Below are positions 23,990 through 35,800 of a DNA stretch of 64,000 nt, piece after piece. A program made the translations under genes and the position numbers. This stretch comes from Strobilurus pachycystidiatus (lineage: Eukaryota; Basidiomycota; Agaricomycetes; Agaricales; Physalacriaceae). Each line of letters begins with the position of its first letter. Position 1 is the stretch's first letter. The notes below the pieces were generated by a model, which saw only the letters and a program-made list of their open reading frames with translations, was not told the origin of the DNA and did no database searches. The stretch spans positions 930,001 to 994,000 of the forward strand of contig JAHLMK010000005.1 of the NCBI GenBank assembly GCA_019915135.1. The letters are read 5' to 3'.

Positions 23990-24091
23990 TGTTCGGAAGT
24001 CTGAAGATGAGCGGTAAGTCCTTTGGTCATATGTAAGTACGGGTTGCAGCAGCACGGTTGGTTTTACCGCTCATCTTCAGACTTCCGAACA
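23990..24091. repeat. Perfect 28-bp inverted repeat with 46-bp loop
   Basis: Positions 23990-24017 (containing ttcggaagtctgaagatgag) are the exact reverse complement of 24064-24091. This could form a long cruciform or an RNA hairpin. It lies about 340 bp before the start of the seven-helix membrane protein gene. Confidence 0.8.
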
Positions 24092-24200
24092 GAGTCAAAG
24101 TCTCGGCGAACAGGTTGCGAACTATAGCCAAGACTCGGGGACGTGCGGCCTCTGTGTATGCACTGCAGAGAGATATGGTGATTGTGAAGGCAGCATCAGA

Positions 24201-24380
24201 AAAGTCGACGGGATCACACAAGTAGGCAGATGGTGTAGTGACGCTACAGACTGTGATCGTGATCATTGCGAGATGGAGATGATGGTTTCTGCATGTGCGG
24301 AGGCGCTATGGTGACGCAAGTCGATGGAAGCACACAAGTAGACAGATGGTGTAGTAACGCTACAGACCTGTGATGGTGAT
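24201..24380. repeat. Direct repeat of about 60 bp, period about 116 bp
   Basis: Segments 24201-24262 and 24317-24380 share cacacaagtag, cagatggtgtagt and acgctacagac with a few changes. They sit immediately upstream of the membrane protein gene at 24433 and may be promoter duplications. Confidence 0.7.
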
Positions 24381-24432
24381 GGGTATTACTTATAGGACAA
24401 GAAAACCAACCCAGTCACTATCTACCCCAACA

Positions 24433-25953
24433 ATGTCTTCCAATTCATCGGATTCGGACCTCCTTACCCCTCTCACGCCAGCACAGGCCAGGGTGATCTC
24501 ACAGATAGCTCAGAATATTTACACCAACGTGGCCAATGTTGGTGGTGCTGGCTCTGTTCTCTACGGTGAGTCAGCACGGTCTCTAGACCTTGCATCTGTC
24601 GCACTGCTGATTGATGCTGACGCCACATGTACAGGTATCTATCTTGTATTGTTTGCCATCTGCCTTCACATGACTTTGTCCGTTGTCCAAGTTTGCATCT
24701 TCTATCACTTGCAGCTGATATTTGATTTTTTATGTATCTTAGAACACGTCCCCTCCATTCATGTGCATCAAAGATTCTCCTTGCAACAATCCTACTCCTT
24801 GCCATCTCCGCCACAGCACAGTTTATTCTCAGCATTCTTTTTGTGGTTGCAGATATTAGGACTCGCCTGGTTGACACTGCAACTCTGGATCTTGATGAGC
24901 GTTTTTGGAACTCTTTGCCTTTTCTTGACACCAATGATGCTATACAATTTTGGCCCACTGTCATGAATGTATGTTGCATATATCTCTGCTTGAGATTACA
25001 TTTCTAGCATCCTTTCCAGTGGATAATATCTGACAACATCATCATATGGCGAGCATGGGTTCTATACCCTAACAGCATGCTCCTCCATGTCATTCTTGGA
25101 GGTTTGTCAATCATCAACACAGGTCTGAATAGTCTGTTCTTAAAACTTCTGATATATGTCCGTCTAATCTGCCATTAGTGTTCTGGATAGTAGCTGGAGT
25201 GCTTGAGACTGCTGTCATGGTTGATAATAATCTTAGTGTGTTACAGAATGCGGCAAATGATATAGCCAACACATGCACAATTACATCACTTGTAACCAAC
25301 ATTTTTGCAACAGGTTGTATTGCAGTAAAAGCCTGGTATGTGAACCATTATCTTCAGCTCAGATCTTAGTCAACTTCAAGCTACTGACTTCAACACTGTC
25401 TATTTTCTAGGAAACACTATGTGTTGGTTACAAAACAGTCCCATGTCATTAGGATTCTAGTTCTCCTTGCTGAAACAGGAAGCATGATGGCTGTGACTCA
25501 GGTAGTCTGGGTTTGTTCAATCAGTATACTGTGTATTGACATTATTTTCTAGATTCTGATGAGTGTAATAAGAATTTTGGTTAATGAAGACCAGTCCAAC
25601 CGTTCTCTTGATACATCATTGAATGTTCTCAACACTATCACTTTCCACCTTGGGGTATGTAGACATGAGATTGACTTGTATATTGAACTATACTGACTAT
25701 ACTCATGCAGGCAATTCTACCAACTCTGACCATAATCCTTGTGCGGATGAACAACTCCCTTGAGGCAACAACTCAGATGTCAGATGGGGGACAGGTATCA
25801 CGCCGGATGGCTGGCACTCTTGTCTCAACTATTCAATTTGGTGATAATCCAAATCAAAGGGCTATCTCCGACTCTGAGTCCGAGTTGGATGTAGTACTGA
25901 ATGATGACCCCAGCTGCCAACAAAAGCCTGAGGATACTACCAATGTTGTTTGA
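24433..25953 (+). CDS. Basidiomycete multi-pass (seven-helix type) integral membrane protein
   Basis: Eight exons (24433-24565, 24635-24677, 24743-24968, 25008-25122, 25179-25335, 25411-25501, 25553-25654, 25711-25953) give 369 residues in frame. The protein is made of hydrophobic helices separated by short loops. It carries patterns I know from a large, poorly characterised agaricomycete family: LYGIYLVLFAICLH after the first exon, ADIRTRLVD, ISDNIIIWRAWVLYP, and AILPTLTIILVRMN in the last helix. The C-terminal tail is polar, with an acidic SDSESELD stretch. Its function is unknown; it is not a classical GPCR by motif. The donor of intron 2 (gtccgt) is weak. The base composition is more AT-rich than that of the housekeeping block. 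Confidence 0.75.
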
Positions 25954-26258
25954 ACACATTCAGCATATTTGTTCTCTTTCTTTACTTCAGGCTAATTATA
26001 TAGAGTGCTGGGTACATCTATTGTTGTGGAAATATTCAATTGGACATTGTTTGTTTTGCCAATCTCTCGTGGCTGTTCAAGTTTCTGCTCGCTTTAGGTG
26101 GCAGTGGACCCATGCCCAGCAGAAGACTTTGGTAAGTTCAAGAGCCGTAGTCCGGCAGCCTCAAATTCGGATGCTCTGTGTTCATAACCATCGGATTAAA
26201 CTATGTACTCTACGAGTATCCTTCCATATGGTGTGGGCAAAATCGAGCAAGCAAGCAA

Positions 26259-28334
26259 TCACTTTCCGAGCTTCGCCAGTCTAGCTTCAGCCGCTCGTGC
26301 TCGTCGCTCCCGTTCTATCTTGGCGCGCATTTCTGGGGTCAAACCCATGACAGCATCTACCGCTCCCGATGCGCCTCCGAGCTTTTGTGGTCCTGACGTT
26401 GGTTTAGGAGGCGGATGGGGCGAAGGTTCAGGTGTCGGTTCAGGAGCCTCCTTCACCTTAGCGTCCCGCTCCTTCAACCGCTCCTTCAACCCCTTCCTCC
26501 TCACCTTCTTCTTCTCCTCCCTCTCATCCTCCATCTCCTTGCTCAGCGCGCTCGGGATCCGACCAGCCCCAAACCAGTCCCACCAATCGGGATGCTCCCC
26601 AGCCGCCCGGCGAAAGACGTCTCGTATGGCCCGATCGTGCGCTAGGTCGTATGCTGTTCGACGGTCCGATTCACCAGCTCCTCCCTCTCGAGGATAGAAG
26701 AATATGGTAGGATCCGCGCGCGCCTCTTCCAACAGCCACCGCACGACCTCCTCCTGCCCGCCATGCGCCGCCAGCTGCAGAAGCGTGTCCTGCCGCTCCT
26801 CTGCCCATTCTGGTATCGGCGCATTCACACCACCCAGACTCTCCCCCTGCTTCTCCCAAAAGGACTTCAAGGCGTCTATTCTGCCTTTCTTGACCATATC
26901 GAGGAGCCGCTCCCACTTGTCTCGCAACGCCTCTTCCTCCTTGCTCAGTTTCGGGGCTTTGTCCTTCTCGGGCTGAGGTTTGGGCTGAGGCACTGGAGCG
27001 ACTTTGGGCTTGGGAAGAGAGGCAAGGTAGGCCTCGTCCTGAGCACGTAGCATATCTTCCGTTAGGTGGGAGACCTTGACTTTGGTCACCTCGTTGAGAC
27101 ACCTGGTTAGCTCCGCTTGCGTCTGTTGATGTGTTAGTCAATAAGTATCCATTCTGGAAGGACAAGGACTTCTTACAGGTCGGCGCGTAGGGAAAGGAAA
27201 CGTCCTCAAGCGAGTATCTTGTTTAGTGATTGCACAGTCATCGTAGTCCATGAATATCTTCCGGTTCGAAGTGTTTGCTCGGATCCAGATACGCTCACAG
27301 TCGTCGATATCCTCTTGCCAGTCGGCGATCAAGTTTCTTATATCCTATGGACACCGTTGTAAATCCCGAGTATAGAGCAAAGCAAAAGATGAATCACGTC
27401 TCGTAGCGCCTGCTCTCCGTATCGTCGCAGTTGAGCGCCAGCACTCTTCGCGTTCCCTTTGGCATTATCATTCATCGATTGAGATCCACCCTGCTTGCGT
27501 CGCGCTTCCAACAGTCAGACGCGTATAGAACACGTGTAGATACAACATAACGTACTCGTATATCGATGGAAAGTCTTGTGCTTGATGACCTCCATCTCCG
27601 GTTTTGCGCGCTTCGGTTTCTTTTTGCCCATTTGCGGTTCCTCCGGTTCCTCTTTGTTGAAACGTATGATAGCACCAGCAAAGTGCCCTCCAGCAACCAT
27701 GAATATCGTCCACAGCCGCTCCGCGGGTGAGGACTGCATTTGCTTCAACTGAGCGAGGTAGTCCACAGAGCCCGAGTCGAAGAGAGCTCTGTAAATCCCA
27801 ATCTGGGTGGAGGGAGGCGAGTGGAACCACGTCAAGGCTGTTTGGGCCGGGCCGCGTACTTCGTGCGAAGGCGACGATGATCGCCGCTTGTGCTTCCTCA
27901 CCAGAGCAGCCACCGCATCGGAATCAGACTCGTCACTGTCGTCCGAGGACGATTCGGAGCCAGAGATGGAGTCTTCCAGGCCTAGCGACATGTTCAGTAT
28001 ATAGAGAAACCGGTGTGTTTTCTGATTACGCACTGTTGACGAGCTGGCCAAATTGCACTTCATCGACTGCGCCTCCGCCGGCCAGGCGCGCCTTCACGTT
28101 GTAACGGTGCCAATCAGAGCGGTAATGGCTGCGCTGTTCCTCTACATCTGAGAATACGATCCCGTTACAGACATTGCACGATTTGGATCCCGAGGTGGTT
28201 GGCGCAGAATTGGCTGGAATCGAAGAAGATTGGTCCGTCACAGTTTCTGGGATTGGCGGCTGGTTCAAGAGGTTGCGCGGCGTAAGGGTGTCCAAGAGTT
28301 CGATGGGAAGCCGAAAGACGTTGTAGCTCTGCAT
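26259..28334 (-). CDS. VMS1: Vms1/ANKZF1-type peptidyl-tRNA endonuclease of ribosome quality control
   Basis: Five exons (28334-28034, 27981-27556, 27504-27398, 27344-27177, 27122-26259) give 621 residues. In order I see a C2H2-like zinc finger (CNVC ... HYRSDWH), an acidic linker, the release-factor-like domain with the catalytic GGSQ loop (TTRRKQGGSQSMNDNAKGNA), an ankyrin-like segment (DTLLQLAAHGGQEEVVRWLL), a coiled basic region and a C-terminal VIM-type motif for Cdc48 (R-x5-AA-x2-R in ERRARAAEAR). The family cuts peptidyl-tRNA on stalled 60S subunits and releases nascent chains, linking ribosome quality control to Cdc48/p97. The chosen start is the second in-frame ATG (MQSYNVFRL); an ATG 17 codons upstream (28385) is possible. 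Divergent from phosphomannomutase, 225 bp apart. Confidence 0.92.
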
Positions 28335-28559
28335 TTTTCTCGCGACTGACGGGATGGGGTAGTTGTGATATGGAAGTAGAACCAAGAAAATGTGGCTTTT
28401 AAATCGTTGATGGAGGACTCAGGATGACATCGATGATTTCTGCCGGATCCGAGCCTGCCAGGCATCAATGTACCGGACCGAGCTTCCGAGTATCAATTTA
28501 ATTTACCCTCTCTCGCTCAACATCCTTCAGTTACAACCACCACCACCACCACCATTACC

Positions 28560-29636
28560 ATGGTTTCCTCAGCGTTCGCAGACAGGCCCGTCAAGAAACT
28601 CGTTCTCTTCGATGTCGACGAGACGCTGACCCATGCTCGTCAGGCAAGTACATAACGCACATTCACCAAGTTCCACGTTGACACTCCCCGAACGTAGAGC
28701 GTGTCGCCCGAGATGACAGAGGCCCTCCAGGCTCTCCGGAAGAGAATGGCAGTTGGCTTCGTCGGCGGCTCCGACTTTGGCAAGATCTCCGAGCAGCTCT
28801 CCGTCAAAGGCAGCGATGGCATGTTCCCGCATCTGCATCTGCATTCGTGTCTTTGAACATCCGCGGCAGTTACAAAGGACTTTGACTATGCCTTTGCCGA
28901 AAACGGGCTCACCGCGTTCAAGATGGGCGAACGCCTCGAGTCGCAGTCCTTCATCAAGTTCCTCGGGGAGGAAAAGTACAAGAAGCTCGTCAATTTCATC
29001 CTGCACTACCTCGCGGATATGGATGTCCCTATCAAGCGGTGCGTTTGTTATCAGCGCATAGACTCCGTTGCTGAATCATGTATAGAGGCACTTTTGTTGA
29101 ATTCCGTAATGGGATGATCAATGTCAGCCCCATCGGCCGTAACGCGACGTTCGTGCATGCTTAACTCTACATTGGGAGGATTTTCGACGCGATCTTGTAT
29201 AGGCTGGAAGAGCGTTACGAGTTCGAGGCCTTCGACAAGGTACTTGCATGCTCGATGGACGCGAAGATCCCTTTTCTCATCCGTTTAGATCCATAAAGTG
29301 CGCCCCGCTTTTGTCAAAGTTCTCCAGGAGAAGTTCCCGGATTACGGCTTGACATTCTCCATCGGTGGACAAATCTCCTTTGATGTCTTCCCAAACGGCT
29401 GGGATAAGACATTCGCGTTACGTCACGTCGAGGACGAGGGTTTCGAAGAGATTCATTTCTTTGGTGACAAGACTTACAAGGTATGCTCTATTCAATCACA
29501 GAGCCGCACCCTTTGATGTGCGCTGCAGGGAGGAAACGATTACGAGATATTCTCGGATCCGAGGACGATTGGGCACTCTGTTGAAGGCCCGTTAGACACC
29601 CTCTTCCAAATCAAAGAGTTGTTCTTGGATGCATGA
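28560..29636 (+). CDS. SEC53: Phosphomannomutase (mannose-6-P to mannose-1-P)
   Basis: Seven exons (28560-28643, 28698-28818, 28870-29038, 29086-29148, 29203-29239, 29289-29480, 29529-29636) give 257 residues, the usual size. The enzyme is a cytosolic HAD-superfamily mutase that supplies GDP-mannose for glycosylation and cell wall. Visible motifs are FDVDETLT with the nucleophile Asp18 and Asp20, [50 protein letters not shown] and [16 protein letters not shown]. Two introns need GC donors to keep frame: CAG then gcaagt at 28644, and GATG then gcatgt at 28819. The residue after the second Asp is Glu where PMMs usually have Gly. All other signatures are intact, so I expect an active enzyme. Confidence 0.95.
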
Positions 29637-29816
29637 TCCGGGATCGACAAAGGACAGTGTAAAATTATTGGACATTGCATAGAATGCACAGGGAATAGAT
29701 GGGAAAGGGAATTTGGTTGCACTCAGGTTTCGTCCAACGACTTCAAGTCCTCCCAACAGTGCGTACCGTATCTCATACATAACTGATATCTAGATAGTAA
29801 TATACAGCATGAGCTC

Positions 29817-30865
29817 TCACGCGCTTCGCACTCCGCGTTCTCGACCCGCAATTACCTTCGCGATTTGCTCCTTCCTCGCCTCCTCCACCTCCATCCTCCA
29901 CAACGCATCCAAACGCTCGATCCTCCCGGAATCCTCGACCTTCGACTTCTGCCAGTGCGCGTATCTAGCCGCTGCCAGCTGCATGCGCTCCCGCTCTGCG
30001 GCTGCGGCCCTCACCGACGGGATCGCCCGCCTCATGATGTGCGCCCTGATTTTGGCGCACTCGTCCTTCATGGCGTCGGGGAGGTTCGGGGCGGACATGT
30101 ACGCCGGGGGACGCATGAGGTGCTCGTAGTACTCGGTATAGTAGGCCTGTGGGATCGATGTGGATTGGCCCGTTGGTATCTCGAATCCCAAGTCGTCAAC
30201 GAGCAGCTGGTCCGGTTGCTGGACATGGTTCCATTGCGCATCGGTAGCGTTCATTTCCCCCCATTGGGCATTGGTTCCACTCCATTGCGCGTCGACCTCC
30301 GAGCCAGTTGCCAGACTGCTCTGCTGAGCCTGGATCCATTCAAAGTTTGCCTGCTCTGGCTGGACAGCGTTCTTTTGGCTCCATTGGGTATCATTCGTGC
30401 TCCATTGCGCGTCGGCGTTCGAGCCGGTCGCCATATTGTCCTGCTGGGTGTTGTGGATCCATTCATAGTTTGCCTGCTCTGGTTGAGCGTGGACATGCAT
30501 ATCGGCGGCGTTGATTTGGTTCCATTGGGCATCGGTTACGCCCCAATGCGCGTCGACGTAGTTGCTCTGCTGGGTGGGGATCCTTTCAAAGCCTCTGCCA
30601 TCACTCGAAGTGAGCTCTTCGCTATGAACATCTTGAGCCTGGGTCTGGCTATCCGAATCCGACGAGGTGGAGCTCGCACTGTCACTGTACCCGGACATGT
30701 ACCCAGTCGCAAAATCGACGTACTCCTCCAGGAATGCGTCGGCTGGGTCGACTTGTGTGGGAGTCGACGTCCCAGCAACGCCAGTCTTTATGAGCTGCCA
30801 GCTCCTGTCCACTGGGGGATGAGGAAGATGAGATTAGTCGAAGCGAGGAGGTAGGAAAGCATACT
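29817..30865 (-). CDS. Hypothetical protein with Trp/Gln-rich internal repeats
   Basis: The main exon (30811-29817) encodes 331 residues with no family I recognise. No ATG opens the frame. Instead an intron (30864-30812, gtatgc ... cccccag) joins the A at 30865 to TG at 30811, giving a start codon split between exons and the protein MDRSWQLIKTG. The middle carries two to three diverged repeats built from DAQW-N/S, PEQANxEWI and MATGS/LATGS units. The C-terminal about 110 residues are Arg/Glu-rich and probably helical (EEARKEQIAKVIAGRERG). It lies convergent to phosphomannomutase. It may be intrinsically disordered; function unknown. Confidence 0.65.
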
Positions 30866-31540
30866 GACTTCGAGTGGCTGAGTGGCAAAAGATATGGACG
30901 TGAAGAATGAGCGCGCCGATGGTCAATGCCCTCGTCAACGGCGTCTTATATGCATAGTTGTGCGCCACTCGACAAAGGGCCCAGCAACAGGGTCGGCCTT
31001 TCCATTGTAGCTCATTGTCGATATTGAGATCGTTACGCTTGTTTCATGGAGAATCGTTCGTATGTACATATGACTGGTCGAATCACACTTTTTACGAGGC
31101 TCTGAGTATCTGGGCACTTGTCAATCTCACAACGCTGAATGTGTATTTGGCCGAAGTTCAATACAGGCTCGATATGTATATATGACAGCCACTTTGAACA
31201 GATTTAGCTGTTCTTTCGGGTTTAGACAAGCGAATGAAGAATTTGAGGACGACGGTAGCCGACGGCTCACTTATAAAAAGTTACTGTCACCGTTTACAAA
31301 GGTAAAGATGATATTCAGACACTATTCAGCTTGAAGTCTGGCGGACATTGCAGTCAAAGACTGAACTATTCCGTGAATAGGAAAATTCTTGTACATACCG
31401 ACAAGCGGGTAGTGAAAAGTTCCGCGGATTCTCTTTTCCTTGAGCAGTCAAGAATCTTGTCAATAAAACACACTCGCGGCTTGCAAGGTATGGGTCAATC
31501 ATTAAGGATACATCTAGAATACAACGATAGCCCTTGAATA
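30866..31540. other. Intergenic interval, no gene seen
   Basis: This is the spacer between the Trp/Gln-repeat gene start and the SYF2 stop. It is AT-richer than its neighbours and has no convincing open frame. Confidence 0.5.
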
Positions 31541-32714
31541 TCATAGTGCAGTACCACGCTCGAAGCTCGCCCGGATCTCCGTGGTATATTTGTCGTAATA
31601 CCTCGCGATCTATTGTCAAGAATTAGAGCAGTTTCAGGAAAAAGTTGAAGGAAAGACGCACCTTCTTGTTGAAGACGCGATTGTGCTCGTTGATGTAGGT
31701 GATGTCGCCCTCGTCCTCGTTGTTGCGCTTGCGCGAGAACTTGTTCTTCTTGTCCGCACTGAAAGGGAGGGGGTGTAAGTCATGGTGGCAGTGAAAGTGA
31801 GAGTGCACTGGGACGTACTCCAAGTTGAGTTTCTTGACGACACGGTCGATGGCGTCTTCGGACGGCTTGCTGTCGCCGTACATGAGCGTGTTGGCATCGC
31901 GGTACAGGTTGTCGGCGGCTAGTTGCTGCTCGAGGCTTGTTGGTAGGAGCTGAAGAAGAAGATGTGAGATGAAGAATGGAGGATGCATAGGAAACGTACC
32001 GCCGAAGACGACGAGCCCGAGCCCTGTGTCGGGTTGAACGCTGTAAGAGTTCCCGGCGCAAGCCCCATAGCGACCTCCTTCTGTTTGTTATACGCAGCGA
32101 GGTCCGGCTTGATATGATCCAAGTCTTTCTTGTACCGCCTCCGTGCCGCATGAGCGTCATCTAGCACACATTGTCAGCACACAATTCCCATCCACAATTC
32201 ACCCACGCACCATGAAACTCGAAATCCGCCCTCCGCTTCTTCCGCGCGAGCTTCTTCTCCCAGTTATCATTCTCCTCGACGGTCCACTCCCAATTCTTCT
32301 CCCGCTCGACGTCCTCGCCGCGTTCCTCCGCCTCGACCTTGCTCCGCAGCGTCTCAGCAAGCTTCCGTTGCCGCTCCAGCCGCGCCGCATCCCGCGCGGT
32401 GACCCTGGCCCGGGCGCTCTCCTCCACGAGCGTCTTCCGGTTGTCTTTTGTCGATTCGGCCTGCAGGGAGTGTGAGTGACTGGGAGTGGTGAGAGGGAGG
32501 TGAGCGAGCGCACCAGACGTTTGCGTAGGAGCGCCATCTTGGCCTTGCGTTCCTCCATTGTGAGCTTCTTGTCGCCGGTCCCGTCTGCCTCTATATCTGC
32601 GTCTGCCATGACCGAGTCCTCGCCTTCCTCTGCTACGACCTCTTCCTGCATTTCCTCTTCTACAGGCGGCTCTTCTGCCTCCTTTTTGGACTTGCGAGTG
32701 CGTTGTGCGGGCAT
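31541..32714 (-). CDS. SYF2: Pre-mRNA-splicing factor Syf2
   Basis: Six exons (32714-32514, 32460-32211, 32160-32000, 31949-31819, 31758-31662, 31609-31541) give 302 residues. An acidic, low-complexity N-terminus is followed by the SYF2 core: a Lys/Arg/Glu-rich helical region (TLVEESARARVTARDAARLE), ENDNWEKKLARKK, AARRRYKKDLDHIKPDL, AADNLYRDANTLMYGDSKP, and the end INEHNRVFNKK then ARYYDKYTTEIRASFERGTAL. Syf2 is a component of the Prp19-associated spliceosome (NTC) and stabilises the active site. The small exons and in-phase junctions fit well. Its start faces the CTK1 stop with 159 bp between. Confidence 0.93.
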
Positions 32715-32873
32715 TGTGGTGGTGGTTGAAGGTCAAGTCACGACCTCTGCTGGATTGGGAAATGTGATCGGCGGCCCGACAACATGCGTTAAAGGAAAGC
32801 AAAGCAAAGCAGATAAAATGAAAATGCAAATGGACAGATGCGCGAGGTGTAATATAACATAAGTAAATCACGG

Positions 32874-35800
32874 TCAGTCCTTCTTCCGCTTCTTCGCCCT
32901 CTCGCGCTTTGTCTCCAGCTCGTGCCACTCCCCTTCTACGGTGGCTAGTCTATGAAAAAGCATTATTATGGTAGTCCAAGACCAAGGATACGACATACCT
33001 AGAGGGCCGCTCCGCCTTTGGCTCCTCCTGTACAAAGTACGGCGCCTCCAACGCATCCGCCGCCGATATCCTGCGCAGCGGGTCGTAGTCCAACAACCTC
33101 TCTGCCAGATCCAGTGCCGGGCCCGACATCCACCTAGCATATATCAGCAACCACTCAAAGGCAAGCCAAAGCAAATGAAAGACCCACTTGGCAAACACCT
33201 CCCGAAACTGATTCCCGACACGCTCTTTGGGCTTGACGAGCTCGTACCAGGGGAGACTTCCGATATCCGGCCAGCGCTCGACGTCCGGGGTCCCTATAAT
33301 GCGGTAGATCGTGTCCAGCTGGTGGATCTCGTCGTTCCCCTGGAACACGGGCTTCTTCGTGTACAGCTCGAGCATGATGCACCCAGCACTCCACATATCC
33401 ACCTCTGGCCCATACACCGTCGCGCCAAACAGCAATTCCGGCGGGCGATACCACAGCGTGATGACGCGGTTCGTGTAGTCTGTCCTGCGCCGCTTCTGGT
33501 AGAAGCGTGCGAGCCCAAAGTCAGCGAGCTTAAGTTCGCCGCGGTTGTTGAGCAGAATGTTGGAACCCTTGATGTCGCGGTGGATGACGCCTTTGTGGTG
33601 GAGGTACGCGAGCCCGGAGAGCATCTGGTGGTTCAAAGACTTGAGGTGGGCAGGGGAGAAGGAGAACTGCGACTGGGAGAGGATGCCTGTGAGGTCGTGG
33701 TCCATGTATTCGAACACCATGTACACTGAGCCTACAACGGACGTTAGCTGCAGAGGAGCAAATTTTACGCAAGGCATACCACTAGAAACGAGCATCTCAA
33801 ACAGCCGCACGACATTATCATGCGTCAGACTCTGCAAGAGCTTGATCTCGCGCATGGCCGTGACCGGGAAGCCATCCTTTTCCGCCTCCATGCGTATGCG
33901 CTTAAGCGCAACATGCACGCCCGTCTGCGTGTTGAGCACCTTGTACACCTTGCCAAAAGTCCCCTCGCCGACCTGCGAGATGAAGTGGTACAAGCTCAGA
34001 GGGTGCTCGGGCGGGTCGATGTCCATCGGAGACGAAGGTGCTGGAGAGGGCGTGGGCACTTTCGCCTCAAACTTGGGCGAGTTCGCCCAAGAGTCAGACC
34101 GAGACCGCTGCGATTCGACATCAGGTGTCGGCCGGCTAGGCCATTTGGGGGATACCGATTCGGGGGTTTGGCCCGTGGAGGGAGGACCAGCACTCCAGGA
34201 CTGTGGTGGTGGTTTGTCTGGCAGCCCAGAGGGCTTCTCTGGGAGGCGCGCAGCTAGTGGGGGAGGCTTTGCAGACGGTGGCGGGAGTGAGACCGATGGT
34301 GGTGCGAGTGGAGCAGGCGGCGGAACAAGCGGGACCGACGATGGCGGTATAAGCGGGACGGACGTTGGCGGTATAAGCTGGACCGACGATGGCGGGATAA
34401 GCGGGACCGACGATGGCGGGAATAGAGCAGCTGGTGGAGGTAGGAACGGCACGGATGGTGGTGGTAGAAAAGTCGAAGGAGGGGGGGCAGCCAAACTTTC
34501 TTCGTCGTCCCCGGGGAAGAACTTCTTCAGCGAGGAAGCGAGGTTGTTGTGCTGGTTCGCAGCCGAGATGGGCTTGAAGGACATCTTTGGCACAAACTGC
34601 CTCGGCTCGGCATCCTGCGTAAATGTCGGCCTGGGCGGTATGGATGCTGGCAGTGTGCTCGGAGGAGGCATCATGCCGTTCCCGCTTCGCTGCGAAAAAA
34701 TGTATCAGAGACGGATACCAAGCAGAGACGGGAATCTCACTTGTTTATTGGCATTTTTGTTTTTCTTCTTCTTCTTAGAGGAGGTGTCTGTGCGTCGCTG
34801 GACAAGATCTGAATCAAGGTCCGCCGGCGCTGGTACAGGAGGGAAAGTTATGATGGGAGCAGACGCCGAGGGCAAACGGTGGACAGCACGGGGCGCTACG
34901 GTCGGGCTAGGACTTCGAGTGCTCCTGCTGGACACCGACGAGACACTGCGTCGTTTTCGGTGGCTGCGTTCATGATGACGTGGTGACGAAGGTGAGGCCG
35001 AGTATCGTCGGTCTTGCGAGGCGGGGTGATACCTGGGACTGTCGTCTTCGTACTTGCGCCGCTTCGTCGGAGGTGGCGAGACGGGAGACGGGCTGCGTCC
35101 GCGGGAGTGGTGCGAATACACGGAATCGGGCGAGCGATGGCGGACTGGCGAGTGTTTTCGGTTCTTGTGTCTTGCCTCTGAATCGTCGTTTTTGCTACTA
35201 CTGCTCCGCCGTGTCCAGCTAGAGAGAGACAGTGAGAACGAGTGTATGGAGAAGAGAAGACGGAGAGGATAACACACTTGTTGAATTCTGACGACTCATC
35301 CCGACTCCTCCAATCGCTCTCCGCCGCATATTTCCCCTTCGAATGCTGGCTGCTCGTTTTTTTGCCGTTCTTGGACGACGTATGCGAGTTGGACGACGTC
35401 TTGTGAGAGTACGAGTGGTCATTACGGCTGGAGCTGGTGCCATTCTGGGTGCGGTTGTAGCTGCTATGTGATGACTGGCCTTCGTCGCGCTCGCGATGCG
35501 ATGACTTCCAGCTCGGCGCGGGCTCCCACTTCCTGTCCTCTGCGTCGTCAAGCGCAGGGGGCGGCGGCGGCTCTACGGGGCGCGTACGATGGCGAGGCAG
35601 CCAGCCCGAATCGCTCTCCCGCTCCCACACCTGCGGATTTTCTCCCGCTCCTCCGCCTCCTCCTCTCCGCCACTGGTCCATGTCATCACCCTGATGAGAC
35701 GCCTTGTGCGTATGCGTGCGTCGATGCGCTCTCCCGCGACCGTCATCCTGCGGACGATAACTACTACTGTGTCCGTTTCGCGACGGATACTCTTCACCAG

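Noticed and set aside
24566..24634. Reading through the first intron of the membrane protein
   Set aside because: The 69-bp stretch is open, but removing it gives LYGIYLVLFAICLH, the usual family sequence.
29865..30854. Plus-strand open frame of 329 aa
   Set aside because: It is antisense to the Trp/Gln-repeat gene, which has a better start and composition.
33545..34975. Plus-strand open frame of 476 aa
   Set aside because: It is antisense to CTK1; the Gly-rich repeats mirror the Pro-rich repeats of the kinase N-terminus.
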